Positions 33,739 to 43,635 of a DNA stretch of 64,000 nucleotides are shown here, piece by piece (the first letter of the stretch is position 1; every line of letters begins with the position of its first letter). Source of the stretch: Nocardia huaxiensis (GTDB lineage: Bacteria; Actinomycetota; Actinomycetes; Mycobacteriales; Mycobacteriaceae); contig NZ_CP059399.1 of the NCBI RefSeq assembly GCF_013744875.1, positions 5,766,001 through 5,830,000 of the forward strand, written 5' to 3'. A model generated the notes under the pieces. That model ran no database searches. It was not told the origin of the DNA and saw only the letters and a program-made list of their open reading frames with translations. A program made the position numbers and the translations under genes.

Positions 33739-34478
33739 CCGACGCACTGGGCTGGAGACGCAAATTCGGGGTGATCGCGCCCTCCACCAACACCATCGTC
33801 GAGCCGGACTTCTACCGGATGACGGTGCCCGGCGTGACCTCGCACTTCAGCCGTATCCACATCCGCGACCAGAACATGAGCGACGACGCGGGCATGGACC
33901 GGCTGCTGGAACAGATTCGCGCCGAGCTCGTTTCGGCCTGCGAACGGGTGCTGACCTGCGAGCCCGAGTACATGGTCATGGGGATGTCGGCCGAAACCTT
34001 CTGGGGCGGCGTCGAAGGCAATCGGCAGTTCGTGAAACAGATCCACGATGTCACCGGTCTCGAGGTCGCCACCGGAGCCGAAGCCTGCCGGCGCGCACTG
34101 GACCTGTTCGGGGCACAGCGGATCGGCGTGGTGACGCCGTATCAACCCATCGGTGACCAGAACGTGGTGCGGTTCTTCGGCGAACTCGGCTTCGAGGTCG
34201 CCGCGATCAAGGGCCTGCGCTGCCCGACCGCCGTGTCCATCGCACATGTCGAGGAGAGCGCGCTGCGCGCCGCACTGCTCGAAGTGGACGGCGACGACGT
34301 CGACGCGCTCGTGCAGTGCGGAACGAACCTGTCCATGGTGCGGCTCGCCGACGAGGCCGAACGCTGGCTGGGCAAGCCGGTGATCGCGATCAATGCCGCC
34401 ACCTGGTGGATGGCCTTGCGCGACAACGGTATCGCCGACCGGGTCGAGGGCGCGGGCACGCTGCTGCGCGACCACTGA
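33735..34478 (+). CDS. Maleate isomerase/arylmalonate decarboxylase-family protein
   Basis: A 247-residue Asp/Glu racemase superfamily protein, collinear with the paralogue at 1497-2240. It has PSTNT (16-20), GMSAETFWGG (83-92), GLRCPT (160-165) and VQCGTNLS with Cys195 at the position of the catalytic Cys of arylmalonate decarboxylase and the second Cys of maleate isomerase. The first maleate-isomerase Cys is Ser here, which is closer to the single-Cys decarboxylase pattern. Isomerisation of an alkylmaleate, or decarboxylation or racemisation of an alkylmalonate, are the options. It overlaps the upstream gene by 4 bp. Confidence 0.82.
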   Translation: MTDALGWRRKFGVIAPSTNTIVEPDFYRMTVPGVTSHFSRIHIRDQNMSDDAGMDRLLEQIRAELVSACERVLTCEPEYMVMGMSAETFWGGVEGNRQFVKQIHDVTGLEVATGAEACRRALDLFGAQRIGVVTPYQPIGDQNVVRFFGELGFEVAAIKGLRCPTAVSIAHVEESALRAALLEVDGDDVDALVQCGTNLSMVRLADEAERWLGKPVIAINAATWWMALRDNGIADRVEGAGTLLRDH

Positions 34479-34492
34479 CCGGAGATTCACCC

Positions 34493-35443
<951 letters not shown>

Positions 35444-35491
35444 CACCGGCCATGTCCAGCACACCCATTCCGACCGGAAGTACCGCACCCC

Positions 35492-36202
35492 ATGAAATTC
35501 CGCGCATTGCGCTCCTCGCTCACCCTCACCGCGCTCGCGGCCCTCGCGTGCGCCGGGCTCACCGCACCCGCCGCCGCCGAACCCGATGACACGGAATCGA
35601 CAGAGGCGGAAGGATTTCAGCAACTCTGTGTCCGCGCCCAGGTACAGACCGCGAAACTGCGCGTGGTCGAGTTCCGCCATCACGGCGGCGAATTGACCGA
35701 GGTCCCCTACACCGACCCCGCCGCGTTCGCCGCCTCCAAGCCCACCGTGCAGCCACTCACCGTCACCAGCTACACCACCTACGCGGCCACCGACCCCGGC
35801 CTCGCGAAACAGGTGCGTTGCAAAGGCAAATCGGCGGACCACCTCACCGAGGTCTACGGCGTGGGCATCGCCGGGCCCGAAAACGACTGCGCAGCAGTCA
35901 ATCGCGTCACCCTCCGCCTGATCAACAGATCCCTCACCCCGGCCGAGCGCCGGGCTCTGGTCCACAAACCCGGCACCGTCGTCATCGACGCCGACACCCA
36001 GGCGGTGTCGGGACCGGACTGGCTCGCCGACTTCCCCGTGGCCACCGTCGACTCGACCGGCACCCTGCACCTGCCCTCGAAGGCCCTCAACGTTCCCCTC
36101 GACACACCCAACATCCCGGACGCCTTCAAAGGACAGCACTACTGCACCCTGATCGCACCCGACTACCTGAAACAACTCCTGCTGGGCAGGGTTGCCCCCT
36201 GA
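35492..36202 (+). CDS. Exported protein of unknown function
   Basis: A 236-residue protein with a Sec signal peptide (MKFRALRSSLTLTALAALAC... cleaved near AAAEP). The mature part has four Cys (two likely disulfides), a LTPAERRALVHKPG segment and no recognisable domain. The gene is 48 bp downstream of the operon's last esterase and may be its final member. I do not recognise a family. Confidence 0.65.
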   Translation: MKFRALRSSLTLTALAALACAGLTAPAAAEPDDTESTEAEGFQQLCVRAQVQTAKLRVVEFRHHGGELTEVPYTDPAAFAASKPTVQPLTVTSYTTYAATDPGLAKQVRCKGKSADHLTEVYGVGIAGPENDCAAVNRVTLRLINRSLTPAERRALVHKPGTVVIDADTQAVSGPDWLADFPVATVDSTGTLHLPSKALNVPLDTPNIPDAFKGQHYCTLIAPDYLKQLLLGRVAP

Positions 36203-36346
36203 CCGCAGCCATCCCGGCCGATTCCGCGCACGAACCCATCCAAAACGGCATCCGAAGCAGGTCACGCACCCTGTCCATCGGCCGGACCCAGCTCGCGGAC
36301 CTGTTCCGTCACCCTGCCCACCCGCTATGTCCGGTTCACAGGCAAG

Positions 36347-36979
36347 ATGGATGCCATGCCTCATTCGAATCCGATCACTGCCTGGAAGTCGTTGCGCGAG
36401 GGAAACGAGCGGTTCGTCAACGGTGAGCTGCTGCATCCCGGTCAGGGTGCGGCGGATCGCGCGAAACTGGCGAGCGGACAGAACCCCTCGGCGATCCTGT
36501 TCGGCTGCGGCGACTCCCGCGTCGCCGCCGAGATCATCTTCGATCGCGGGCTCGGCGACATGTTCGTGGTCCGCACGGCCGGCCACGTCGTGGACAGCTC
36601 GGTGCTCGGCTCCATCGAATACGGCGTGCAGGTGCTGAACGTGCCCCTGATCGTGGTGCTCGGCCACGACAGCTGCGGCGCGGTGCGGGCCACCATCGAC
36701 GCCCTGGACACCGGCGCGGTCCCCGGCGGATTCATTCGCAGCGTGGTGGAGCGGGTGACCCCGTCGGTGCTGCTCGGCCGCCGCGAAGGACTCACCACCG
36801 TCGACGAACTCGAGGCCCGGCACGTCGAGGAGACAGCGCGTCAGCTCATGCAGCGCTCGACCACCATCTCCCAGCGGGTGATGACCGGCGAATGCGCCAT
36901 CGCGTGCGTCACCTACAACCTCGCCGACGGACAGGCCAAGCTGAACAGCGTGTTCGGCAATATCGGCGAACTCGTCTGA
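36347..36979 (+). CDS. Beta-class carbonic anhydrase
   Basis: A 210-residue beta-carbonic anhydrase, which interconverts CO2 and bicarbonate at a zinc site. The zinc ligands and dyad are visible: FGCGDSR (Cys, then the Asp-Arg pair) and LGHDSCGAV (His and Cys). ATG 36347 is used; ATG 36356 is equally possible. The 144 bp upstream hold no gene. It converges with the XRE-type regulator gene. Housekeeping function is likely, separate from the upstream island. Confidence 0.9.
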   Translation: MDAMPHSNPITAWKSLREGNERFVNGELLHPGQGAADRAKLASGQNPSAILFGCGDSRVAAEIIFDRGLGDMFVVRTAGHVVDSSVLGSIEYGVQVLNVPLIVVLGHDSCGAVRATIDALDTGAVPGGFIRSVVERVTPSVLLGRREGLTTVDELEARHVEETARQLMQRSTTISQRVMTGECAIACVTYNLADGQAKLNSVFGNIGELV

Positions 36980-37007
36980 GACGCCGAGCATTCGACGGAA
37001 GCGGACG

Positions 37008-38342
37008 TCAGGCGGCGCGGCTTTCCGCGAGACGTTGATCGAGCTTGCGGACCGGGGCCGAGCCGGGCGCCAGCCGCCGGATGTCTTTCCAGGTGGCTCG
37101 CAGCCGCGTGGTCACGCGGGGCGAATTCGGTCCGGCGCCCGCGTCGAGCCCGGCGATGATGGTCTCGACCGCGGCGTCGAGCCGGCCGGTGTCGAGGTAG
37201 AGTGCGCCGAGCAGGATGTGCGCCGAGGTCAGGTCCCTACGCGGTTGCAGGGCAACCGATTCCGACGCCGCATCGAGCGCCGCGTCGAGATCGCCGATGG
37301 AGCGCAACGCGCGTGCTCGCATTCGCGCGAGGTGCGCCGGGGTGCAGAAGTACGCGAGCGAATCGGCGGGATCCGCCACCTCGGCCACGTCGTACCGACC
37401 GGCCCGATTCAGCGCGGAACGAGTTTCGCTCGCGCACCCCAGCCGGGCCAGCGCAACGGCGAGGACCGCCGCGGTGTGCGCCCGCAAGCGCGGGTCGTCG
37501 GTGTCGCTGGCGCGCACCTCGGCGCCCGCCGCCAGGTCGGCGGCGGCCAGCGGCGAATCGGTGTCGACTGCCATGCACGACCATTCCGCCATGGCCAGCG
37601 CACCGGCGGCATGGTCGCCGCACTCGTCGGCCGCCGCCCGCGCGATCTGGAAATGGCCTGTCGCGGCCTCGGCATGCCCGAGATCGTAGGACTGCCAGCC
37701 GATCGAGCTGCCGATGCGGCTGCGCAGTGACAGCAATCGGGGGCGCTGCGCGGAACCGGCGTCGGCGAGCAGGGCTTCGGTCAGATGCGCCTGCGTCAGC
37801 ACCGTTCCGATGGCCGCACGCGGTCCCAGCCGATCGTCTTGGAGCTTGGCTTGATCGACGATCGTTTCGATGGTGTCGAGCACGACCGCGTCCGCCCGCC
37901 GGGGCGCCGATACCGCACCCGCGATCCGTTCGAGCCCATCGGGCGCATTGACGTCGGTGATCATCGCCGGCGGCACCGTGGTCAGCAGGGTGATGGCTTT
38001 CATGACATCGCGACGATTCGTCTGCCCCGCCTCCGGTGGCCTGCCCGCGCCCCCGGGCCGCATTCGCGCCGCGGGCGGTTCGGCCCGAGTGCGCCGGCCG
38101 TTGAACAAGCCCAATTCCGTTGCCGCAACACCGAAGACGTGTTCGAGAGCCCGCCGGTAGTGCGGGTGCGGCCAGGTGATCTCCCCTCGCACGAGTCGCC
38201 GCACACGTTCCTCGCTGTATGCCCCGGCCCTGCCGGTGAGTAGCTCATGAGCCTGGTTGACCGCGTCGGCAACCTCCCGGCGGGTCCAGCCGCGCTGCCG
38301 TATCTGGCGTTCGAGCTGGTCGTTTCTACTGGATGCCCGCAT
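37008..38342 (-). CDS. XRE-type regulator with TPR-like C-terminal domain
   Basis: A 444-residue protein. Residues 1-75 form a helix-turn-helix (RQRGWTRREVADAVNQAHELLTG...YSEERVRRLVRGEITWPHPHYRRALEHVFG). The rest is an Ala/Leu-rich helical array typical of TPR domains in actinobacterial SARP/XRE-like regulators. ATG 38342 has GGAAGGGG at good spacing; the frame is open further upstream but without a ribosome-binding site. The 230 bp before the next gene hold an inverted repeat at 38482-38549. Confidence 0.8.
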   Translation of the reverse strand: MRASSRNDQLERQIRQRGWTRREVADAVNQAHELLTGRAGAYSEERVRRLVRGEITWPHPHYRRALEHVFGVAATELGLFNGRRTRAEPPAARMRPGGAGRPPEAGQTNRRDVMKAITLLTTVPPAMITDVNAPDGLERIAGAVSAPRRADAVVLDTIETIVDQAKLQDDRLGPRAAIGTVLTQAHLTEALLADAGSAQRPRLLSLRSRIGSSIGWQSYDLGHAEAATGHFQIARAAADECGDHAAGALAMAEWSCMAVDTDSPLAAADLAAGAEVRASDTDDPRLRAHTAAVLAVALARLGCASETRSALNRAGRYDVAEVADPADSLAYFCTPAHLARMRARALRSIGDLDAALDAASESVALQPRRDLTSAHILLGALYLDTGRLDAAVETIIAGLDAGAGPNSPRVTTRLRATWKDIRRLAPGSAPVRKLDQRLAESRAA

Positions 38343-38481
38343 CGAGATCCCCTTCCGCGCAACGTGTCTCGACAGTAGCCCGAAACCGGTCGGCCGGTTG
38401 CCCGCTTTGGAAATTGGGGGGTTTACCGGGGGGACCAATGGCCTGCCCCAGCCAGCAGCTCACCGGCAATCCTTGAGGGAC

Positions 38482-38549
38482 CACCCGGCGCCGGGAAGAA
38501 ATCGCTGTAACACAACGCAATTCGTGCAGAGAACCCTCGGCGCCGGGTG
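38482..38549. repeat. Inverted repeat in divergent intergenic region
   Basis: Twelve-base arms CACCCGGCGCCG and CGGCGCCGGGTG separated by 44 bases, each arm holding an 8-bp palindrome CGGCGCCG. It lies between the XRE regulator and the DUF4254 gene and could be a paired operator. Confidence 0.4.
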
Positions 38550-38572
38550 ACCACCACGGTCAGGAGGAGCGA

Positions 38573-39022
38573 ATGAAGCTTTCAAGCGAACTCTGGGCAG
38601 ACCATCGCCGACGCCGCCTCGAACCACCCGCACCCACCGAATCGGCCTTTCCGACCGGCGAGGCGCTGCTCTCGGCCATCCGCAATCACCACATCGACGA
38701 CCATCCGCTGACCCGATATGCCAACAAGCTCGGCACCGTGCACCGCCTGCTGCTGAAGATCCCCGGCACCCGAACAATGCTCGGCATCGAACGCGTCGAG
38801 CTCATTCACGCCATCGATTCCTGGGCCCGCACCGGCGACCCCACCCGGCAATCATGCGGCAGTCTCGGCGCCCGGATCGACCTCATCGCCGAAACACAGG
38901 TCCGCGCATATCACCTGCTCATGAGCGAGGATCCCGGCGACCCGCGCGTCCACGCCGCCTGGCACGATCTCGCCCAGCTCGTCGACGACTACACCTGCGC
39001 GACTGCAGAATCGGCATCCTGA
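38573..39022 (+). CDS. DUF4254-like protein
   Basis: A 149-residue helical protein resembling the DUF4254 family by its layout: RVELIHAIDSWA, SLGARIDLIAETQVRAYHLL and HAAWHDLAQLVDDY. Function is unknown in the family. AGGAGCGA precedes ATG 38573. It is divergent from the XRE regulator, which may control it. Confidence 0.6.
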   Translation: MKLSSELWADHRRRRLEPPAPTESAFPTGEALLSAIRNHHIDDHPLTRYANKLGTVHRLLLKIPGTRTMLGIERVELIHAIDSWARTGDPTRQSCGSLGARIDLIAETQVRAYHLLMSEDPGDPRVHAAWHDLAQLVDDYTCATAESAS

Positions 39023-39141
39023 CACGCCGCCACCCCTTCCCGAGCACCGCCCCCAGGTCGCCGGGTTTAACCTCGAGAGTGCCTCAGTTACCTGATGGCA
39101 AATCTGATTGGTTCGATCCTGACGAGCCCTTAGGAGGGCCA

Positions 39142-40557
39142 GTGAGTTCGAGATCGTATCGAGGCAAGACCCTCGCCGTCGTGGTCGGTGCGGCGGTGGT
39201 CGCACTGGGCATGACCGCGTGCTCGAAGAGTTCAACGCCGGCTTCAGGGCTGAGCGAAGAGACGGCGATGAAGGCGTACGCGTATACCTATCCGCTGGTG
39301 TCGGTGGAGGTGACGCGGCGGCAGTCGACGAATGTGGCGCGCCCGGCGGCGAGCGGCGAAGCGCCAATGAATCAGTTCGGGAATCTGGCGTTCCTGCCCG
39401 ACGCTTCGTTCACCAACGTGGTGCGCGCGAATGTCGACACCCTGTACTCGTCGATGTTCTACGACGTGTCCAAGGAGCCGCTGGTGATCAGCGTGCCGGA
39501 CATGGGCGATCGGTACCATTTGTTCCCGATCCTGGACATGTGGACCAACGTGCAAGCCTCACCGGGCACCCGCACCCTCGGCGCAGGACACGCCTACCAG
39601 TTCGCCGTCACCGGCCCGAACTGGCGCGGCACGCTCCCCGACGGCGTGCACGAGTACAAGATGCCCACCGACGGCGGCTGGATCATCGGCCGCATCCAGG
39701 TCAATGGCCCGGAGGACCTTCCCGCCGTCGTCGCGATCCAGCAGCAGTTGACCGCCGCGCCGCTGAGCGCGTACGGCACCGCCTACACGCCGCCGGAAAA
39801 CACCGACCTGCACCAGGATTGGCCGGTCGGGCAGGAAGTCGCGAAGTACATTCACGACCTGAGCCCCCAGCAGTACTGGGATCTCTACTATTCGAGCCTG
39901 TCGCACAACCAGCCCCGGCCCGAGGACAAGGACCTGCTCGATCAACTGGCCGCGGCCGGGTGGACCCCGGACAAGAAACTCGACCTGTCGACGCTGTCGG
40001 ATTCCGACCGCAAGATCTGGCAGGACGCCTGGCCCGAAGCACTGTCGAAGATCGAGGTCGATCTCAGCGGCACGCCGGCCAACGGCTGGAACGTCGCCCG
40101 CACCGGCATGGGCACCTACGGCACCGACTACGACCAGCGCGCGCTGGTCGCCTACAGCGGCCTGGGGGCGAATCTGCCCGAGGACGCCATCTACCCGGCC
40201 ACCCGCATCGACGCCACCGGCGCGAACCTGACCTCCGACCGGAACTACGTGCTGCACTTCGCAGCCGACGAGATCCCGCCAGTGCGCGCGTTCTGGTCGC
40301 TGACCATGTACAACGACAAGGGCTTCTTCGTCGCCAACCCGATCAACCGGTACGCGGTGCGTGGCGAGCAGATGCACAAGAATTCCGACGGCTCACTGGA
40401 TGTCTACATCCAGCGCGAAAACCCCGGCCCGGAAAGGGAATCCAACTGGCTGCCCGCCCCGGAATCGGGTGAGTTCAACCTGCTGCTGCGACTCTACTGG
40501 CCCGACAGCAAGATCATCGACGGCGCCTGGAACCCGCCCGGAGTCGAAGCGGCCTGA
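39142..40557 (+). CDS. DUF1254/DUF1214 lipoprotein
   Basis: A 471-residue predicted lipoprotein: a signal with lipobox ending GMTAC, then a DUF1254 domain (AYTYPLVSVEVTRRQ...NVVRANVDTLYSSMFYDVS) and a C-terminal DUF1214 domain (FWSLTMYNDKGFFVANPINRYAVRG...NWLPAP). Function is unknown, though members occur widely in actinobacteria. The start GTG 39142 has AGGAGG 4-10 bases upstream. The 119 bp before it hold no gene. Confidence 0.88.
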   Translation: MSSRSYRGKTLAVVVGAAVVALGMTACSKSSTPASGLSEETAMKAYAYTYPLVSVEVTRRQSTNVARPAASGEAPMNQFGNLAFLPDASFTNVVRANVDTLYSSMFYDVSKEPLVISVPDMGDRYHLFPILDMWTNVQASPGTRTLGAGHAYQFAVTGPNWRGTLPDGVHEYKMPTDGGWIIGRIQVNGPEDLPAVVAIQQQLTAAPLSAYGTAYTPPENTDLHQDWPVGQEVAKYIHDLSPQQYWDLYYSSLSHNQPRPEDKDLLDQLAAAGWTPDKKLDLSTLSDSDRKIWQDAWPEALSKIEVDLSGTPANGWNVARTGMGTYGTDYDQRALVAYSGLGANLPEDAIYPATRIDATGANLTSDRNYVLHFAADEIPPVRAFWSLTMYNDKGFFVANPINRYAVRGEQMHKNSDGSLDVYIQRENPGPERESNWLPAPESGEFNLLLRLYWPDSKIIDGAWNPPGVEAA

Positions 40558-40633
40558 CCCTGTGATGTCCGGCAACCGCTCCTCGGATACTTCGAGGGCC
40601 GGGCCGGGGCACCGGGTTTCGCGGTGTGGATCG

Positions 40634-41194
40634 TCACGCGTCCGGAGCGGCCGCCAGGGCCGCCCGGGCGGCACGATCGAAGGGGCCGGTGCCGCCCTCG
40701 GCCCGGCACAGCACCTGCGCGCCTTCGAGCAGGCTGATCAACAGACAGGCGAGATCGGCCGCCGCATCCGGCGACATGCCCGCATCGGTGAGCGCGGCCG
40801 CGAGGCGATCGGTCCACGCGGCGAAAGTCGTTGCGGCGACCCGGCACAACTCGTCACCCTCCTTGCCCGCGCGGACCGTGACGGCCGCGATCGCACAGCC
40901 ACTGCCGAGCGCCGCGTCTTCCATGACGGGCCGGGCGAAATCCAGGAAGGCCGCCACGACGGCACGCGGGTCCGGCCCGGCCAGCTCCGCCATCCGCAGC
41001 GTGACGTCCTGCCCGTGCAGCCGCGCGGCTTCGGCCACCAATTCGCTCTTCCCGCTGGGGAAATGGTGATAGATCGCCCCGCGCGCGGCACCGCTCTCGG
41101 CCAGCACCTCCGTGAACGACATGCCCGCCAAACCGTTACGGCGCAGGCTGTCCACGGCGGCATCGATCATGCGGGCCCGGGTCGGTTTGGTCAT
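40634..41194 (-). CDS. TetR-family regulator
   Basis: A 186-residue TetR repressor with helix-turn-helix GMSFTEVLAESGAARGAIYHHFPSGKSELVAEA (residues about 25-55) and a C-terminal domain of the LmrA/YxaF type. The start is ATG 41194 behind GGAGGAG. It is divergent from the tautomerase gene, with a 24-bp perfect palindrome between, so it most likely represses that operon and itself. Confidence 0.88.
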   Translation of the reverse strand: MTKPTRARMIDAAVDSLRRNGLAGMSFTEVLAESGAARGAIYHHFPSGKSELVAEAARLHGQDVTLRMAELAGPDPRAVVAAFLDFARPVMEDAALGSGCAIAAVTVRAGKEGDELCRVAATTFAAWTDRLAAALTDAGMSPDAAADLACLLISLLEGAQVLCRAEGGTGPFDRAARAALAAAPDA

Positions 41195-41246
41195 CGCTGA
41201 GAACTCCTCCACTTGACTAGTACGGCCATCCTAGTGCACGGTGTAG

Positions 41247-41270
41247 TCGCTAGTACGTACGTACTAGCGA
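41247..41270. promoter_or_regulatory. 24-bp perfect palindromic operator
   Basis: A perfect palindrome centred at 41258/41259 with core CTAGTACGTACGTACTAG, between the TetR and tautomerase genes; typical of a TetR-family operator. Confidence 0.75.
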
Positions 41271-41306
41271 TGTCGATTCCTCCCCAAGAGACAAGGACAG
41301 CAATCC

Positions 41307-41741
41307 GTGCCTTTCACCGTCATCGCACCCCGCGGAGTTCTCACCGAAACCGGTGAGCGCCAACTGATCCCGCAACTCATCGAGGCCCTCATCGAGGCCA
41401 GCGGATTGACCGGCAACCCCTTCTTCACCCCGGTCGTCGGCGGCCACCTGCACCTACTCGACCCCGAACACGTCCATACCGGCGGCGTGAACCGTCCCGT
41501 CCTGCTCATCGAGCTCAAACTGCCCGGCATCGGCCTGCCCACCCCGCAGGACCGCGCCGCCTTCATCACCACGGCCACCGCGATCGCCACCAACCATGTC
41601 GTGTCCGGCCATGCCCCCGACGACATCTGGATCAACATCAGCTACGCCGCCGACGGCGGCTGGGGAATCGGCGGAGTCGCCTACAGCAACGACGCCCTGA
41701 TCGCGGCCATCACCGACGCCGCACCCACACCCGCCGGCTGA
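41307..41741 (+). CDS. Tautomerase-family protein
   Basis: A 144-residue protein of the tautomerase superfamily; Pro2 follows the start and would be the N-terminal catalytic Pro after Met removal. It is longer than classic 4-oxalocrotonate tautomerases, fitting a fused or extended member. The start is GTG 41307 with AAGGAC upstream. It is probably co-transcribed with the DJ-1-like gene under the TetR at 40634. Confidence 0.65.
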   Translation: MPFTVIAPRGVLTETGERQLIPQLIEALIEASGLTGNPFFTPVVGGHLHLLDPEHVHTGGVNRPVLLIELKLPGIGLPTPQDRAAFITTATAIATNHVVSGHAPDDIWINISYAADGGWGIGGVAYSNDALIAAITDAAPTPAG

Positions 41742-41813
41742 TCCACCCCGACTCCCCCGATCCGCTGCCGCCCGCACTCGCGGGCGGCACCCACATCCGA
41801 CGAAAGACAGTTC

Positions 41814-42390
41814 ATGACACCACTTCTCACCGGCAAGACGATCGCCTTCCTGACCGCCAACGAAGGCGTCGAACAGATCGAGCTACAGCACCCGTGGAAT
41901 GCCCTGCGCGCCATGGGCGCGCACACCGTGCTGCTCGCCCCCGAACCGGGCTTCGTGCACGCGTTCCACCAATCTCGACCGCGCCGACCGCTTCCCGGTC
42001 GATCTGCGCACCACCGACGCGGCCGCAACGGACTACCACGCACTCGTCCTGCCCGGCGGCGTCGCGAATCCCGATATCCTGCGCCGAGATCCGGCCACAC
42101 ACCGCCTCCTGCGCGAAGCCCACCACGCACGCATCCCCATCGCCGCCATCTGCCACGGCCCATGGACACTCATCGACGCCGGACTCGTCACCGGCCGCAC
42201 CATCGCCGCCTGGCCCAGCCTGGCCACCGACCTCACCAACGCCGGCGCGACGTGGACGACCGACGGCGTCCACACCGACGGCGACCTGATCACCGCACAG
42301 GGCATCGACGACGTCGAGGAATTCACGCAGGCACTGATATCCGCAGTGGCGCACCGTACAGCGCATGTGGTCGATCGACGATCGGCCTAG
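41814..42390 (+). pseudogene. Frameshifted DJ-1/PfpI-family gene
   Basis: Residues 1-51 (TGKTIAFLTANEGVEQIEL...APEPGFVHAF) are in the frame of ATG 41814. From NLDRADRFPVD onward the protein continues in the +1-shifted frame to 42390, with LVLPGGVANPD and the nucleophile segment IAAICHGPW. The shift is explained by one extra C at 41969-41970. The intact product would be an ordinary PfpI/DJ-1 protein of about 191 residues, likely a glyoxalase/deglycase or stress protein. Either a recent mutation or a sequencing error. Confidence 0.8.
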
Positions 42391-42989
42391 TCGCGGGCAG
42401 CCGTCAGGGCGGGGGCGACCCAGGTGGTGAGGTAGCCCCGTAGCGCAGCGCCGCGGCGCGGTGGGCGACCCGGATCGAGGGTGAAGGACTGCACGGTGCG
42501 CAGCATATGTTCGACGAGCTCGTCGAACCGGACATCGTCGAAGCCGGCGGCCGCCCAGTCGATGCTGAACCGCCGCAAGAGCGAGCGGCCGAATTCCAGT
42601 GCGGTGTCGGAAGTTACACCGGCCGAGAAGGCGCTCGCGCGGCCCGGGGCGAGGAGCAGGCCGAGATACTTCTCGTGCGGCAGGCGCTCGAGGGTGTAGG
42701 CGATTCCTTCGACCACGGCCGCGGCGGGATCGCGGATCTCACTCAGGTGCGCGGCCAGGACGTCGAGAAAATGCGCGGTCTGCGCGATGGCGGTCGCGGT
42801 CAGCAGTGCTTCAGTCCCGGGAAAGTACCGGTAGACGGTCTGACGGGTGACACCCAGCTCCCGCGCGACCTCCGCAATGGTGAAGTCGCCTCCGGACCGG
42901 TCGATCGCCACCCGCGCGGCAGCCAGTATCCGTTCGACGGCTTCGGTGTCATCGGCGGGTGTCGCCCCCGCCCATCCATGTGTGCGCAC
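42387..42989 (-). CDS. TetR-family regulator
   Basis: A 200-residue TetR protein with helix-turn-helix DFTIAEVARELGVTRQTVYRYFPGTEALL near residues 35-63. GTG 42989 with a GAGGAGGG upstream is preferred; the upstream ATG 43031 would place the coding region across the operator. It is divergent from the nitroreductase-like gene, which it probably represses. Confidence 0.82.
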   Translation of the reverse strand: MRTHGWAGATPADDTEAVERILAAARVAIDRSGGDFTIAEVARELGVTRQTVYRYFPGTEALLTATAIAQTAHFLDVLAAHLSEIRDPAAAVVEGIAYTLERLPHEKYLGLLLAPGRASAFSAGVTSDTALEFGRSLLRRFSIDWAAAGFDDVRFDELVEHMLRTVQSFTLDPGRPPRRGAALRGYLTTWVAPALTAARD

Positions 42990-43024
42990 CCGCTCAGTTT
43001 CCCTCCTCGCCGATCGGAAGGGCT

Positions 43025-43056
43025 TGACCATACACCTACCGCCAGATGTATGGTCA
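43025..43056. promoter_or_regulatory. Inverted-repeat operator
   Basis: Perfect 10-bp arms TGACCATACA and TGTATGGTCA with a 12-base spacer, between the TetR gene (minus) and the nitroreductase-like gene (plus). The TGACCATACA arm is a common kind of TetR site. Confidence 0.75.
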
Positions 43057-43084
43057 GCGAAGCCCGCTGGACAGAAGGACCATC

Positions 43085-43570
43085 ATGACGGCCACACCAC
43101 CCCGCCCCACACAACTCGACTCCCCGCTGCTGCCGAAAATCTTCAAAGTCATGGGCAGAGCACAGGTTTGGACCTACCGGCGCACCGGTGGCCGCATCGG
43201 CGGGAAGTGGCGCATCGGCGCCGGATTCCGCAAGCCGGTACCGACCCTGCTCCTCGAACACCGTGGCCGCACCTCGGGAACGATCTACACCACACCGCTG
43301 CTCTACATCACCGACGGCCCCGACACGATCGTCGTCGCTTCACAGGGCGGGCTTCCCAAGCACCCGCAGTGGTATCGGAATCTGGTCGCCCACCCCGACA
43401 TCCACATTCAGATCGGCCGCACCCGTCACCCCGTGCGGGCCGTCACCGCAGACCCACAGCAGCGCGCCCGCCTGTGGCCGATGCTCGTCGACGCCTACGC
43501 GGATTTCGACACCTACCAGGCCTGGACCGAACGGGAGATCCCCGTGGTCATCCTGCGCCCGCGCCCCTGA
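43085..43570 (+). CDS. Deazaflavin (F420)-dependent nitroreductase family protein
   Basis: A 161-residue protein of the Ddn/nitroreductase family, small split-barrel proteins that use F420H2. The family blocks TLLLEHRGRTSGTIYTTPLLYI, ASQGGLPKHPQWYRNLVAHPDIHIQIG and ADFDTYQAWTEREIPVVIL are all present. ATG 43085 has GAAGGA upstream; an earlier in-frame ATG would overlap the operator. Likely a xenobiotic or redox-stress enzyme under its TetR. Confidence 0.88.
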   Translation: MTATPPRPTQLDSPLLPKIFKVMGRAQVWTYRRTGGRIGGKWRIGAGFRKPVPTLLLEHRGRTSGTIYTTPLLYITDGPDTIVVASQGGLPKHPQWYRNLVAHPDIHIQIGRTRHPVRAVTADPQQRARLWPMLVDAYADFDTYQAWTEREIPVVILRPRP

Positions 43571-43635
43571 CCTGATCGCGTTCCAGGACCGAGACCGCTC
43601 CGGTACCGGATCCGGGGCGAATCCGCGCAGATCCC

